Part shown: one piece after another, positions 15,243 to 23,146 of the stretch
Position numbering within the stretch: the first letter of the stretch is position 1
How the letters are laid out: each line of letters opens with the position of its first letter
Origin: Rubrivivax sp. SCN 71-131
GTDB lineage: Bacteria; Pseudomonadota; Gammaproteobacteria; Burkholderiales; Burkholderiaceae_C
Reading direction: 5' to 3'
DNA length: 64,000 nucleotides
NCBI GenBank assembly: GCA_001724995.1
Contig: MEFD01000030.1
Coordinates: 1-64,000 of the forward strand
The notes under the pieces: model-generated
The model's database searches: none
What the model was told of the DNA's origin: nothing
What the model saw: the letters and a program-made list of their open reading frames with translations, nothing else
Program-made: the position numbers and the translations under genes

Positions 15243-16118
15243 TCAGAAGATGCGTGCGGGGCTGGTGAAGGCCTGCGCGCGGGACGGGCTGACGAAGTGC
15301 AGCGCCCGATCCGGGCTCGCGAAAGTCGCCGCCCGCGATGGCGGGTAGAAGATGCCGGCGCGCGAAGGCGAGGCGAAGACCAAGGCGCGCGAAGGCGAGG
15401 CGAAGACCTCGGCCCGATCAGGAGACGCGAAGATGATCGCGCGCGACGGTGACGCGAACGTTTTGAGCGCGGCGACAAAGCCGGCCGCAGCAGAGGCAGA
15501 GCCGGAGAACACGCCAGCGGAACCGGTGGCCGCCAGTGCGGCGCTCGAATCCGCGCCGGCCGTACCGGAGAAGCTGCCTGCTGTGCCCGTGGCCGCAAGC
15601 GAAGCAACGGCCGGGCTGCTGCCAGAGCCTGCGAACGCTCCGGCGCCTCCGGTAACGGCAAGCGATGCTGTAGTCGTGGACGAAGCAGAGCCGCTGAACG
15701 CACCAGATTCGCCCGTTGCTGACAGCGCGGAAACCGCAGGGCTTGATGCGCTGCCGGCGAATGAGCCTGGCTCTCCGGTGACGGAAAGCTCAGCAGTAGC
15801 CGGGCTGTCAGCTCCACCAGAGAACGCGCCAGTCGCGCCAGTGGCGGCCAGCTCGGCCAGCGCCAGCGTCTCCCACGCCGCCGACTCCACCACGTCCGCG
15901 TCGCCGCCGTCCGCATGCACGAACGCGACCTTGTAGCTCGTCGCCGCCGTCAGCCCCGTCGCTGGCGTGCCCCAGGTCTGCGTGCCCGAGGTGCCAAGCT
16001 CGGCCTCGGAGCCGGCTGCGACTGCTGCGCTGCCCGTGGCGTCCTTGCCTGACTTGACCTGGGCGGCCGATGGCTTGCTGCCCGCGACCGGATAGACGAC
16101 GTAGTAGAGCAGCGCCAT
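15243..16118 (-). CDS. Modular repeat virion protein: 6 x 21 aa plus 8 x 9 aa
   Basis: The 291-residue protein has three parts. Residues 1-86 form a fibronectin III-like beta domain. Residues 87-212 are six gap-free 21-residue repeats built on L-[AS]-[VA]-T-G-x2-G-x-F-[SA]-G. Residues 220-291 are eight 9-residue repeats of the form F-x-[SP]-P-[SDA]-R-A-x-x. It has no signal peptide or membrane segment. It lies among phage structural genes, so a surface or tail decoration role is likely. No known family was recognised for either repeat. The frame is intact despite the repetition. Confidence 0.75.
   Translation of the reverse strand: MALLYYVVYPVAGSKPSAAQVKSGKDATGSAAVAAGSEAELGTSGTQTWGTPATGLTAATSYKVAFVHADGGDADVVESAAWETLALAELAATGATGAFSGGADSPATAELSVTGEPGSFAGSASSPAVSALSATGESGAFSGSASSTTTASLAVTGGAGAFAGSGSSPAVASLAATGTAGSFSGTAGADSSAALAATGSAGVFSGSASAAAGFVAALKTFASPSRAIIFASPDRAEVFASPSRALVFASPSRAGIFYPPSRAATFASPDRALHFVSPSRAQAFTSPARIF
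15246..15461 (-). repeat. Eight 27-bp coding repeats (FASPSRAxx)
   Basis: Eight consecutive 27-base units encode the 9-residue repeat at the C-terminus of the modular protein. The two residues after each Arg-Ala vary (II, EV, LV, GI, AT, LH, QA), while Phe, Pro and Arg are kept. Confidence 0.9.
15483..15860 (-). repeat. Six 63-bp coding repeats (21-aa units)
   Basis: Six back-to-back 63-base units encode the 21-residue repeat with the core T-G-x2-G-x-F-[SA]-G. The units have diverged at the nucleotide level, so this is not a recent expansion. Confidence 0.85.
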
Positions 16119-16119
16119 G

Positions 16120-16884
16120 TCAGTACGTCAGCGTTACGCGCGGGGTGGCCTGCGTCGCGCCGATGGCGGTGACGGTCGGCAGGGACAGCGTAGGCATGCT
16201 GGGGGCTGCCGCCGTCGGCACCCAGATTTGGCGGGGGGGCTCGACTCGTGGCAGCCACTGCGGGATACCGCGCGCCATAAATGCCTCGGCCACCGCGGCG
16301 CTCGTGTTGCTGTAGACCCTCAGCGTGGAGGCCATAGTCAACTCTGCCGCGTTGGCGTCGCCGGTATCCTCGTGGACCTTAATCCCGTCGATAAAAACCC
16401 GAAGCCAGCGGCTGCCTTGCAGCACCAGACAGATCCACGCCCACCGGCCGAACGGCACCTCCGTTATGGTCCCATTGGCCTTCTGCGCCCAGGCGGCGTC
16501 ACGGTAGCCGAACGTCATCGTGCCTGCCGTGTTCAGCACCGCGCGAATGCTGGTTATGTCTGTGTACGACCCAAATAGGATTTCGGCGGCAGCGGGTTGC
16601 TTGAAAATTCTCACCCTGGCGCCAACGACGTAATCGCTGTGACCCGCGGGGAACCCGCCGAACTCCCCAAGGAGTACGTTTGCGCTGGTGCCAATTGCCG
16701 CCGCCAACTCGCCCTCGTGCGACGAGCCCGCCACATTCGGGCTAGAGGGGGTGACGTCATCTGGCCCGAGAATGACACGAGTCTCGAAGACTCCGCGAGA
16801 ATTCGGGCGTGCTGCCAGGACGACAGGGCACCCCAGCTTATGCAGGGGCGCCTCGGAACGGCTCGGTACAGCGATCAGCGGCAC
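16120..16884 (-). CDS. Putative concanavalin/LamG-like virion protein
   Basis: The 254-residue protein is beta-rich, with GRWAWICLVLQGSRWLRVFI followed by DGIKVHEDTGD. This 'write the ligand face, then a displayed short strand' pattern is typical of LamG/concanavalin jelly rolls. The C-terminal 40 residues are Pro/Thr-rich. The middle of the gene is less GC-rich than its neighbours, which hints at separate acquisition. It may bind carbohydrate at the virion surface (inference). Confidence 0.65.
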   Translation of the reverse strand: MPLIAVPSRSEAPLHKLGCPVVLAARPNSRGVFETRVILGPDDVTPSSPNVAGSSHEGELAAAIGTSANVLLGEFGGFPAGHSDYVVGARVRIFKQPAAAEILFGSYTDITSIRAVLNTAGTMTFGYRDAAWAQKANGTITEVPFGRWAWICLVLQGSRWLRVFIDGIKVHEDTGDANAAELTMASTLRVYSNTSAAVAEAFMARGIPQWLPRVEPPRQIWVPTAAAPSMPTLSLPTVTAIGATQATPRVTLTY

Positions 16885-16886
16885 GG

Positions 16887-17291
16887 TCAGACTTCGTGGT
16901 TGCGCAGCATGCCGGTCGTGCCGTCAGCCGCGAGCAGCGTGTGTGCGCCCGCGAATATTCCATTGCCCGCAGTCGGCCAGGTCGTGCCTGCGTCGGTCGA
17001 TGCCTCGATCGTGAGCACGACGGCCCCCGTCCCGTTCGTCGCAGCGCCGGCCTGATAGCTCGCAGTGAGGTGCAGGCCGAGCCAGTAGGCGCCGGAGGTG
17101 TCGTTGTTCTGCGCGCTGCTCACGCCGGTGCCCGTCGAGGCGGCAAGGCTCGACGCGCTGATGAGCGTGACCTCGGAGCCGAAAACGATCTGGCCGGAGG
17201 AGTTGAATTTCCAGGGCTTGGCTTTCACCGTCACGGTGACGCTCTGGTTCTGCGTATTCGAGGCCCGCAGTCGCCAGTAGCTCGGCAGCAT
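16887..17291 (-). CDS. Beta-sandwich virion protein (134 aa)
   Basis: The start (LPSYWRLRASNTQNQSVTVT) is followed by alternating Thr/Val strands and IEASTDAGTTWP. This looks like a single beta sandwich of the kind found on phage particles. It starts at the last base of the preceding stop. No family was recognised. Confidence 0.65.
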   Translation of the reverse strand: MLPSYWRLRASNTQNQSVTVTVKAKPWKFNSSGQIVFGSEVTLISASSLAASTGTGVSSAQNNDTSGAYWLGLHLTASYQAGAATNGTGAVVLTIEASTDAGTTWPTAGNGIFAGAHTLLAADGTTGMLRNHEV

Positions 17292-17812
17292 TACGCGGCT
17301 CCTTGCAGGGCGAGTGCTACCTGCATGTGGGTAATGGGATCAGGGTGCTCGGCCAGGGCCTTGACGGCAGTGCAGGCGGCGGCGGTGGCCGGGACCGCGA
17401 TCGCGATCATGTCGAGCATGGCCCGCGCTGCCGGCGCGCCAACGTCCAGGCCGTCGGCGTTGAGCAGCCAGCCGTGCGCGCTGGCCAGGTCGGCCGCGTA
17501 GGCGTCGTGGTCGTCAGCCGGCACGCCCACTGCGGTGAGGGTCGGCACGAGCCACGCGGGCGCTGCCGTCGCGGCGCTGGCCAGCTCGGACAGCAGGGCA
17601 TGCCTGCTGCGCGGCAGCACGGGCAGCGCACGCACGCCGCGCTCGCTGATGAGGCGCGGCTCGACGCGGGTGCGCCCGACGCTCAGGGCGTCGGCGATGC
17701 CCTGGGTGTCCCAGGCGTCCACCAGTGCCCCGATGCTCGTCACCTCGCCCTCGGTGAGCGCGCGGCCGGCGAGGGATTCGAGGGCGGTTTGTTGCTGCGT
17801 GGTCATGCTCAT
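17291..17812 (-). CDS. Hypothetical phage protein (173 aa)
   Basis: The protein is helical and Ala-rich, beginning TTQQQTALESLAGRALTEGE and continuing with GALVDAWDTQGIADALS. I have a vague memory of such proteins near tail genes in other prophages but cannot name a family. There is no signal peptide. Confidence 0.6.
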   Translation of the reverse strand: MSMTTQQQTALESLAGRALTEGEVTSIGALVDAWDTQGIADALSVGRTRVEPRLISERGVRALPVLPRSRHALLSELASAATAAPAWLVPTLTAVGVPADDHDAYAADLASAHGWLLNADGLDVGAPAARAMLDMIAIAVPATAAACTAVKALAEHPDPITHMQVALALQGAA

Positions 17813-18111
17813 GTTTCGTCCGCTCCTTTGCGCGTCGCTGCGTCATGCACAGGCACTGTGCGCATCTCCGGCGGCACCTGATACCGCTCTTGCTCGCGCA
17901 GGTACGCCCAGTGGCAGTGCCCCGTGGTGCCTGCCGGGCGACGCTGCCACGCGAACAGCACGTCATAGACGCGCATGAGCCAGCCCCAGGGCTTGCCGTC
18001 GCGGTGCAGGCGGTAGGCGTGGCTGCTCATGCTCTCGTCGCACCAGCCGTTGGCGAGCGCGTTGACGAGCTGGTCAACGGCGCAGGCGAGGTTGACGAGG
18101 TACCAGCGCAT
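17809..18111 (-). CDS. Conserved-looking phage protein (100 aa)
   Basis: The start (MRWYLVNLACAVDQLVNALA) and the later HRDGKPWGWLMRVYDVLFAW resemble a small protein often seen next to phage structural or lysis genes. Its function is unknown to me. It contains several Cys and His residues. It overlaps the next gene by four bases. Confidence 0.65.
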   Translation of the reverse strand: MRWYLVNLACAVDQLVNALANGWCDESMSSHAYRLHRDGKPWGWLMRVYDVLFAWQRRPAGTTGHCHWAYLREQERYQVPPEMRTVPVHDAATRKGADET

Positions 18112-18115
18112 GGCG

Positions 18116-18508
18116 TCAGGCGTCCGGCGCCGTCCACGTCCAGGCCCCGCGCGCAATGTCGACGCCGTTCTGGACCGTGCCGGTGAAGGTCATGCCGTCG
18201 CTCGGGATGGCCAGCTCATAGACGCGCGTGTCGTCGCTCTTTGTGAGGCTCACGTAGGTCGGCGTGCCGCTCGTGTGGCTGCTGTTGGTCTGCGTGTAGC
18301 TCGCGGCGTCGAAGGTCAGCACGCCAGCCGACACGCTGCCGGGGGTGGCGTCTGCGGTGAGCGTGGCCAGCAGCGTCCCGGTGTGCGCAGCCCCCGTGTC
18401 CGCCGGCTGGGTGCCGCTGTAGAACTTGATCTTGTGGCTTGCGCCGAGCGTGTCGATGAGCGACTGCGCCCAGGCGCTGCGAAGGGTGGCGTTGGCATGC
18501 TTTGCCAT
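18116..18508 (-). CDS. Beta-rich virion protein after portal (130 aa)
   Basis: The protein has a short N-terminal helix and then Thr/Ser-rich strands (ATLTADATPGSVSAGVLTFD). The C-terminus reads GTVQNGVDIARGAWTWTAPDA. It lies five bases after the portal stop and was probably made with it. It may be a head decoration or adaptor protein (inference). Confidence 0.65.
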   Translation of the reverse strand: MAKHANATLRSAWAQSLIDTLGASHKIKFYSGTQPADTGAAHTGTLLATLTADATPGSVSAGVLTFDAASYTQTNSSHTSGTPTYVSLTKSDDTRVYELAIPSDGMTFTGTVQNGVDIARGAWTWTAPDA

Positions 18509-18513
18509 GGGGG

Positions 18514-19953
18514 TCAGTCTCCTGTGGGATGGTCTTGCGGGGTGACGTCTTGCGGGTCCGCCTTGGTGGCCTCGTCGATTTCGGCCTGCACGGCGGCCTT
18601 GTCTTCCTCGTCGGCCGCGTCGAACTCGGCGGCGGCGATGGTGCGGCGCTTGAGCGCCAGCGCCAGGGGGCCAAAGCCAGCCGCCTGCATCATGGTCAGC
18701 ACGTCAAGCTCGGTTGGCGTGTCGACGAGGTTGAAATCGCTCGGCCATTCGGTGGTGACCTGCGGCGCGCGGCCGATGGCTCGCTCGAACATCACCCAGA
18801 TGCGGCGCTCTAGCGCCTGCATCTGCCGCGCGAAGCTTGCGAGGTCAGCGTTCAGGCGCTCGAAGCGCAGCCGGCGCGCGACGCCGCTTTCGGCCTGCCC
18901 GCCCTCGGTCGTGGCCTCGTCCATCGCCACGCGCTTGATGGACTGCTGCAGCGCCTCGATCGTGGCCAGGTAGGTCTGCGCCGGCGCGGCATCCGGCGAG
19001 ATGAAAGCCGGCGTGATGCCCGGGTGCGTCAGCATGCTGTGCACGCCGATGGTGGCCACCGCGTCCAGCGCCCGCACCTGGTCCGCCTCCGGCGGGATCT
19101 GCATCGTCAGCAGCGAAAAGGTCTGGCCGCGCAGCAGTTCATCGAGCTCGCTGCGCTCGTTGAAGATGCGCATGCTCATGTCTGCGATCTGCTCGAACTT
19201 GCCGATCACCGGGAACGTGTCGCCGGTCTCGGTGACGGGCAGCACTGGGCAGCAGCCGAACGGGTGCGTGCCGCTGCGCACGATGCGGTCGCCGTACATG
19301 ACGGCCCAGCCCTCGGCGTTCCAGGTGCGGATGCACGGCTGCGGTGAGCCGTCGACCATCTCGATGCAGTTTATTGACAGCGACGAGAAGAGGCCGGTTT
19401 CGCCGTCGAGCTGGAAATCGGCGACGCGCTCCGGCTCGATCATGCGCATGTAGGGCACCCGGCGGCGCTCGATCTGGTCGAACAGCGAGATGGCCGGCGC
19501 GGTGTCCGGCATCTGCAGCACTACGAGCATCGAGCCGCGAGCGCGGACGTTGAGCGCGACCGACAGCAGGAAGTCGTCGAGCGGCACGCCCTGCAACGTG
19601 GCGTCGTCGATGAGCAGATGCACCAGCGGCGCCTCGGTGCCGGTGCGCATCGGGCGGCGTCGACCGAGGTAGCTAATGAAGCGCTCGCAGGCCTCGCGCA
19701 GGTGGTTCTCGTAATGCGCCACCGCGGCCCGCGCGGCGTAGCGCTCGGCGCTCTCGCGCTGGTATGGCACGAGGTGACACGGTGCCGCGATCTTCGGGAC
19801 GCGCCGGATGGCCTGCATCACGTTACCGGCCGAGTCCTTTGTGCTGATCTCCTGGGCCTCCCAGGCGACGCTCACCGACGGCCGGAATCCGCCGTTGCCG
19901 CTCATGGCCTCGGCCAGGAACGCAAAGCGCTTTCGCGCGATTTGAAAGTCCAT
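18514..19953 (-). CDS. Phage portal protein
   Basis: The 479-residue protein starts MDFQIARKRFAFLAEAM. It contains DFLLSVALNVRARGSMLVVL near residue 145, a pattern I associate with portal proteins of the DUF4055 type. A central region with PVLPVTETGDTFPVIGKFEQ, a long helical stem near 290-380 and an acidic C-terminus follow. Portals form the dodecameric DNA gate between head and tail. The gene lies on the strand opposite to terminase and capsid, which is unusual. It starts the leftward late block. Confidence 0.85.
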   Translation of the reverse strand: MDFQIARKRFAFLAEAMSGNGGFRPSVSVAWEAQEISTKDSAGNVMQAIRRVPKIAAPCHLVPYQRESAERYAARAAVAHYENHLREACERFISYLGRRRPMRTGTEAPLVHLLIDDATLQGVPLDDFLLSVALNVRARGSMLVVLQMPDTAPAISLFDQIERRRVPYMRMIEPERVADFQLDGETGLFSSLSINCIEMVDGSPQPCIRTWNAEGWAVMYGDRIVRSGTHPFGCCPVLPVTETGDTFPVIGKFEQIADMSMRIFNERSELDELLRGQTFSLLTMQIPPEADQVRALDAVATIGVHSMLTHPGITPAFISPDAAPAQTYLATIEALQQSIKRVAMDEATTEGGQAESGVARRLRFERLNADLASFARQMQALERRIWVMFERAIGRAPQVTTEWPSDFNLVDTPTELDVLTMMQAAGFGPLALALKRRTIAAAEFDAADEEDKAAVQAEIDEATKADPQDVTPQDHPTGD

Positions 19954-20109
19954 GCGAGCGGACTCTGCGGCGCACTTGTCCAGAAAACGGGGCGTTTGCT
20001 GGACTGGTGGAGCGCAGCCTCGCGGGCCAAGGCGAGGCGCGATGCCATGCCGATGCGCCGACCGCGCGCGATGCCGGTCAGGCAGCAGCCACCAACCACC
20101 ACACCACGC
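19954..20109. other. Divergent spacer between portal and scaffold genes
   Basis: These 156 bases separate the two oppositely transcribed late blocks, so they should contain at least one promoter if the strands are transcribed independently. I could not identify a convincing sigma-70 pair. In-frame upstream ATGs exist for the scaffold gene (for example 20047), but the ATG at 20110 gives the natural N-terminus. Confidence 0.5.
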
Positions 20110-20823
20110 ATGCCGATCGACCTGGACAAGTACAAAGGCAAGACGCTCGAGGGCGAGACGCTTTCGGAGCTGCAGGCCGCCATCTCGACCCACATCGAGG
20201 CCGAAGTCGCCCCCGAGCGAGATCGGCGCAAGAAGGCCGAGAAGGAATCGATCGATGGCCGCAAGGCGAAGGACGCGCGCATCGAGCGCCTGTCCGAGCT
20301 GCTGGGCGTCGATGTCGATGCCGATCTGGACAAGGTCGACGTGAAGGGCATGGCCGAGGCCGCGAAGCAGGTCGAGCAGCAGCTCAGGCGCGTGACGCGC
20401 GAGCGCGACGACGCCGTCAAGCGCGCCGACGAGATAGCCGGCAAGTACGCCACCGAGCGCAGGCAGCTTGCCATCGCCACGGAGATCGCGAAGCACCCCT
20501 TCGTCGATGCCGAGGACGTGGCCGCGCTTGTCGAGCGACGCGTGAAGGCGGACGGCGACGACCTGACATTCGACGGCCCGGAGGGCAAGACGATCTCGAT
20601 CGCCGACGGCGTTGCGTGGATCGCCAAGACGAAGACGCACCTGGTGCGTCCGGCCGGCGAGGGCGGTGGTGGTGGCAGCGGGTTCACGGGCGGCACTGGC
20701 GCGGGGGGCGCGAAGAACCCGTTCGCCAAGGCCACCTGGAACCTTACCGAGCAGATCGCGCTGAAGCGCGAGAACCCCACGCAGGCCGCGCAGCTCGAGC
20801 AAGCCGCGCGGCAGGCAGCCTGA
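20110..20823 (+). CDS. Capsid scaffolding protein
   Basis: The 237-residue protein is charged, with a long coiled coil (about residues 10-125), a short globular part, a Gly-rich linker (about 184-200), and a C-terminal tail with NLTEQIALKRENPTQAAQL. This architecture, placed just before the major capsid gene, is typical of siphophage scaffolds. I see no separate prohead protease gene nearby. Confidence 0.85.
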   Translation: MPIDLDKYKGKTLEGETLSELQAAISTHIEAEVAPERDRRKKAEKESIDGRKAKDARIERLSELLGVDVDADLDKVDVKGMAEAAKQVEQQLRRVTRERDDAVKRADEIAGKYATERRQLAIATEIAKHPFVDAEDVAALVERRVKADGDDLTFDGPEGKTISIADGVAWIAKTKTHLVRPAGEGGGGGSGFTGGTGAGGAKNPFAKATWNLTEQIALKRENPTQAAQLEQAARQAA

Positions 20824-20850
20824 CCTCACCTACCGGAGTGCTGACGCACC

Positions 20851-21804
20851 ATGGCCAAGACCCTCATCAACGACATCCTCAAGCCCGACGTGTGGCGTGA
20901 GTACGGCGTCAACCGCACCGCCGAGCTCTCCGCGCTGTGGGCGGCCGGAATCGTCGCCAACGTGCCCGGCATCACGCTGCCCAACGGCGGCGGCACGGTC
21001 AACATGCCGTTCTTCAACGACCTGACCGGCGATGCGGAGAACCTTTCGGACACGACCCCGCTGACCGTCGGCAACATCGCCGCGAACAAGGACGTGGCGG
21101 CGGTGATCGGCCGCGGCCGCGCGTGGTCGGTCAACGACCTGGCGGCCGTGCTCTCCGGCGCCGACCCGTTTCAGGCGGTCATCGACCTCGTCGCCACCTA
21201 CTGGGCGCGGCAGATGCAGAAGGAGCTGCTGCAGGTGCTCGCCGGCGCCATGGGCGCGGCGTCGATGGCCGGCAACGTGCACGACGTGTCCGCTGGCGCA
21301 TCCGAGGCGCTGCGCTGCTTCAACGCGTCGAACTTCATCGACTCGGTGGCGAAGCTGGGCGACGTAGGCGGCCAACTCGCCGCCATCGGCATGCACTCGG
21401 CGACGCAGGCCTACCTCGCAAAGCAGGACCTGATCACCTTCGAGAAGTCCAGCGACGGCAAGGCCGAGATCCCCTTCTACATGGGGCGCCGGGTGATCGT
21501 CGACGACGGCATGCCGGTCACCACGGGCACCTACACCAGCTACCTGTTCGGCTTTGGCGCCCTGGGCTATGCCGAGGACGTGATCGGCGAGAAGGACATC
21601 GAGACCGACCGCGACATCCTTGCGGCCGACACGGTGGCGACGATGCGCAAGCGCTTCATCCTGCACCCGCGCGGGATCAAATGGAATGGCACGCCTGCGG
21701 GCGCCTTCCCCTCGCGCGCGGAGCTGAGCACGGTCGGCAACTGGGAGCGGGTCTACGAGAACAAGCAGATCCGCATCGTGGCCTTCAAGCACAAGAACGC
21801 GTGA
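20851..21804 (+). CDS. Major capsid protein
   Basis: The 317-residue protein lies between the scaffold and tail genes. It contains LINDILKPDVWREYGVNRT at the N-terminus, FNDLTGDAENLSD, and the matrix-like GRRVIVDDGMPVTTGTYTSY near residue 212. These are features of an HK97-fold capsid subunit of the subgroup that keeps a full-length N-terminus. About 415 copies would form a T=7 shell (family expectation). Confidence 0.9.
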   Translation: MAKTLINDILKPDVWREYGVNRTAELSALWAAGIVANVPGITLPNGGGTVNMPFFNDLTGDAENLSDTTPLTVGNIAANKDVAAVIGRGRAWSVNDLAAVLSGADPFQAVIDLVATYWARQMQKELLQVLAGAMGAASMAGNVHDVSAGASEALRCFNASNFIDSVAKLGDVGGQLAAIGMHSATQAYLAKQDLITFEKSSDGKAEIPFYMGRRVIVDDGMPVTTGTYTSYLFGFGALGYAEDVIGEKDIETDRDILAADTVATMRKRFILHPRGIKWNGTPAGAFPSRAELSTVGNWERVYENKQIRIVAFKHKNA

Positions 21805-21808
21805 CGCC

Positions 21809-22033
21809 ATGGGCCTGACCGCATTCAATCGGGCCCGGCGCGAGGCCGAGGAAGCCGCCGCCGAGCAGGCGGCCAAGAAGCCGGCCAAGGGCAAGAAGGC
21901 CGCCGCCGAGCAGGCGGCCGAGAAGCCGGCCAAGGGCAAGAAGGCCGCCGCCGAGCAGGCGGCCGAGAAGCCGACTGCCGCCGCCGAGCAGGCGGCCGAG
22001 GGCGCGAGCGATGGTCATCAGCAAGAAGCCTGA
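21809..22033 (+). CDS. Ala/Lys/Glu-rich repeat protein (74 aa)
   Basis: After a short head (MGLTAFNRARREAEE) the protein consists of 15-residue units AAAEQAAEKPAKGKK: two full copies, one truncated, and one fragment. It is highly charged and probably a disordered or helical linker. It lies directly after the capsid gene, where head-completion proteins are expected. The function is unknown. Confidence 0.65.
   Translation: MGLTAFNRARREAEEAAAEQAAKKPAKGKKAAAEQAAEKPAKGKKAAAEQAAEKPTAAAEQAAEGASDGHQQEA
21854..21988 (+). repeat. 45-bp tandem coding repeats
   Basis: Two nearly identical 45-base units start at 21854 and 21899, and a third, truncated one starts at 21944. The unit is a multiple of three, so copy-number change keeps the frame. 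Confidence 0.85.
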
Positions 22034-22157
22034 CCCGCAGCCGGCAGCGCCAGAGCGCACGCCCGAGAACACCCCCATCCCAGGCGGCGGAAGCTGGCGC
22101 TGGGACACCGAATTACAGGACTGGGCGCCAAACGACGCTCAGGACGAGCAGGAGTGA
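22011..22157 (+). CDS. Small phage protein before tail tube gene (48 aa)
   Basis: The ATG lies 20 bases before the end of the preceding gene, in another frame. The product is Pro/Glu-rich with a Trp-containing motif (GGGSWRWDTELQDWAPND). It fills the only gap between the capsid-associated gene and the tail tube gene. The function is unknown. Confidence 0.55.
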   Translation: MVISKKPDPQPAAPERTPENTPIPGGGSWRWDTELQDWAPNDAQDEQE

Positions 22158-22163
22158 CCTGAC

Positions 22164-23126
22164 ATGCCACGCTACGCCCGCAATGCGGTGATCCTGGCCA
22201 AGATCGAGACGACGGTTGGCACCGATGCCGTGCCCGACGGCGCCACGGATGCGCTGCTCGTCTCCGAGCTGTCGATCACGCCGCTGGACGCGACGAACGT
22301 CGACCTGGCATACATCCGGCCCTACTTCGGATCGAGCCCTCAGCTCGTGGCCACGGCGACCAAGAAGATCAGCTTCACGGTCGACCTCGCGGGCTCCGGT
22401 GCAGCCGGCACCGCGCCGCGCCTGGGCAGCCTGCTGCAAGGCTGCGCGATGGCCGAGGCCGTGCTTGCCACGCCCGCGCGTGTCGAGTACACGCCGGTCA
22501 GCACGGGTCTGAAGACGCTGACCATCTACGCCTATGACGACGGGGTGCTGCACAAGTACTTGGCCGCAATGGGCACGGCCAAGCTCGGCGCCCAGGTCAG
22601 CGACAGGCCCAAGCTGCAATTCGAGTTCACTGCGCTGGACGGCGGCGAGACTGCGGCGGCGAACCCTGCAGCGACGCTGACCGCCTGGAAGACGCCGGTG
22701 GCGATGACCAAGGCCAACGTCGTCGACATCACGCTTGGCGCCACCTACGCCACCGGCGCGATCACCGGCGGCACGGTCTACCCGTCGCGCGGCCTCGACA
22801 TCGACATCGGCAACAGTGTGCAGTACACGCCGATGCTGTCCGGCGAGTCGGTGGACATCACCGACCGGCAGATGGCCGGCAGCGTGCTGCTTGACCTCTC
22901 GGCGGCGCAGGAGGTCACATTCATGGGCACGGTGAAGGCCAACGCGCTGCAGAGTGTTGCGCTCACCATCGGCACGGCGACAGGCTACAAGGCCATCCTG
23001 TTCGCGCCCCAGGTGCAGCTCATCAACCCGTCCAAGCAGGACGTGAACGGCCGCCGCCTGATCGGCTTCGACATGCGCCTCGTGCCCAGCGCCGGCAACG
23101 ACGAGCTGCGCATCGCCTTCGTCTGA
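22164..23126 (+). CDS. Major tail (tube) protein
   Basis: The 320-residue protein begins MPRYARNAVILAKIETTVGT. It has a beta-rich body with DVTLGAT-like strands, GRLIGFD-type segments (GRRLIGFDMRLVP) and an Ala/Thr-rich composition typical of siphophage tube proteins. It lies just before the frameshifted chaperone pair and the tape measure, the conserved position of the tube gene. Confidence 0.85.
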   Translation: MPRYARNAVILAKIETTVGTDAVPDGATDALLVSELSITPLDATNVDLAYIRPYFGSSPQLVATATKKISFTVDLAGSGAAGTAPRLGSLLQGCAMAEAVLATPARVEYTPVSTGLKTLTIYAYDDGVLHKYLAAMGTAKLGAQVSDRPKLQFEFTALDGGETAAANPAATLTAWKTPVAMTKANVVDITLGATYATGAITGGTVYPSRGLDIDIGNSVQYTPMLSGESVDITDRQMAGSVLLDLSAAQEVTFMGTVKANALQSVALTIGTATGYKAILFAPQVQLINPSKQDVNGRRLIGFDMRLVPSAGNDELRIAFV

Positions 23127-23146
23127 CGACCACACAGCACCCGCCA

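Noticed and set aside
19618..20109. N-terminal extension of the scaffold gene
   Set aside because: The extension is antisense to the portal gene. The natural N-terminus (MPIDLDKYKGKTLEG) begins at the ATG at 20110.
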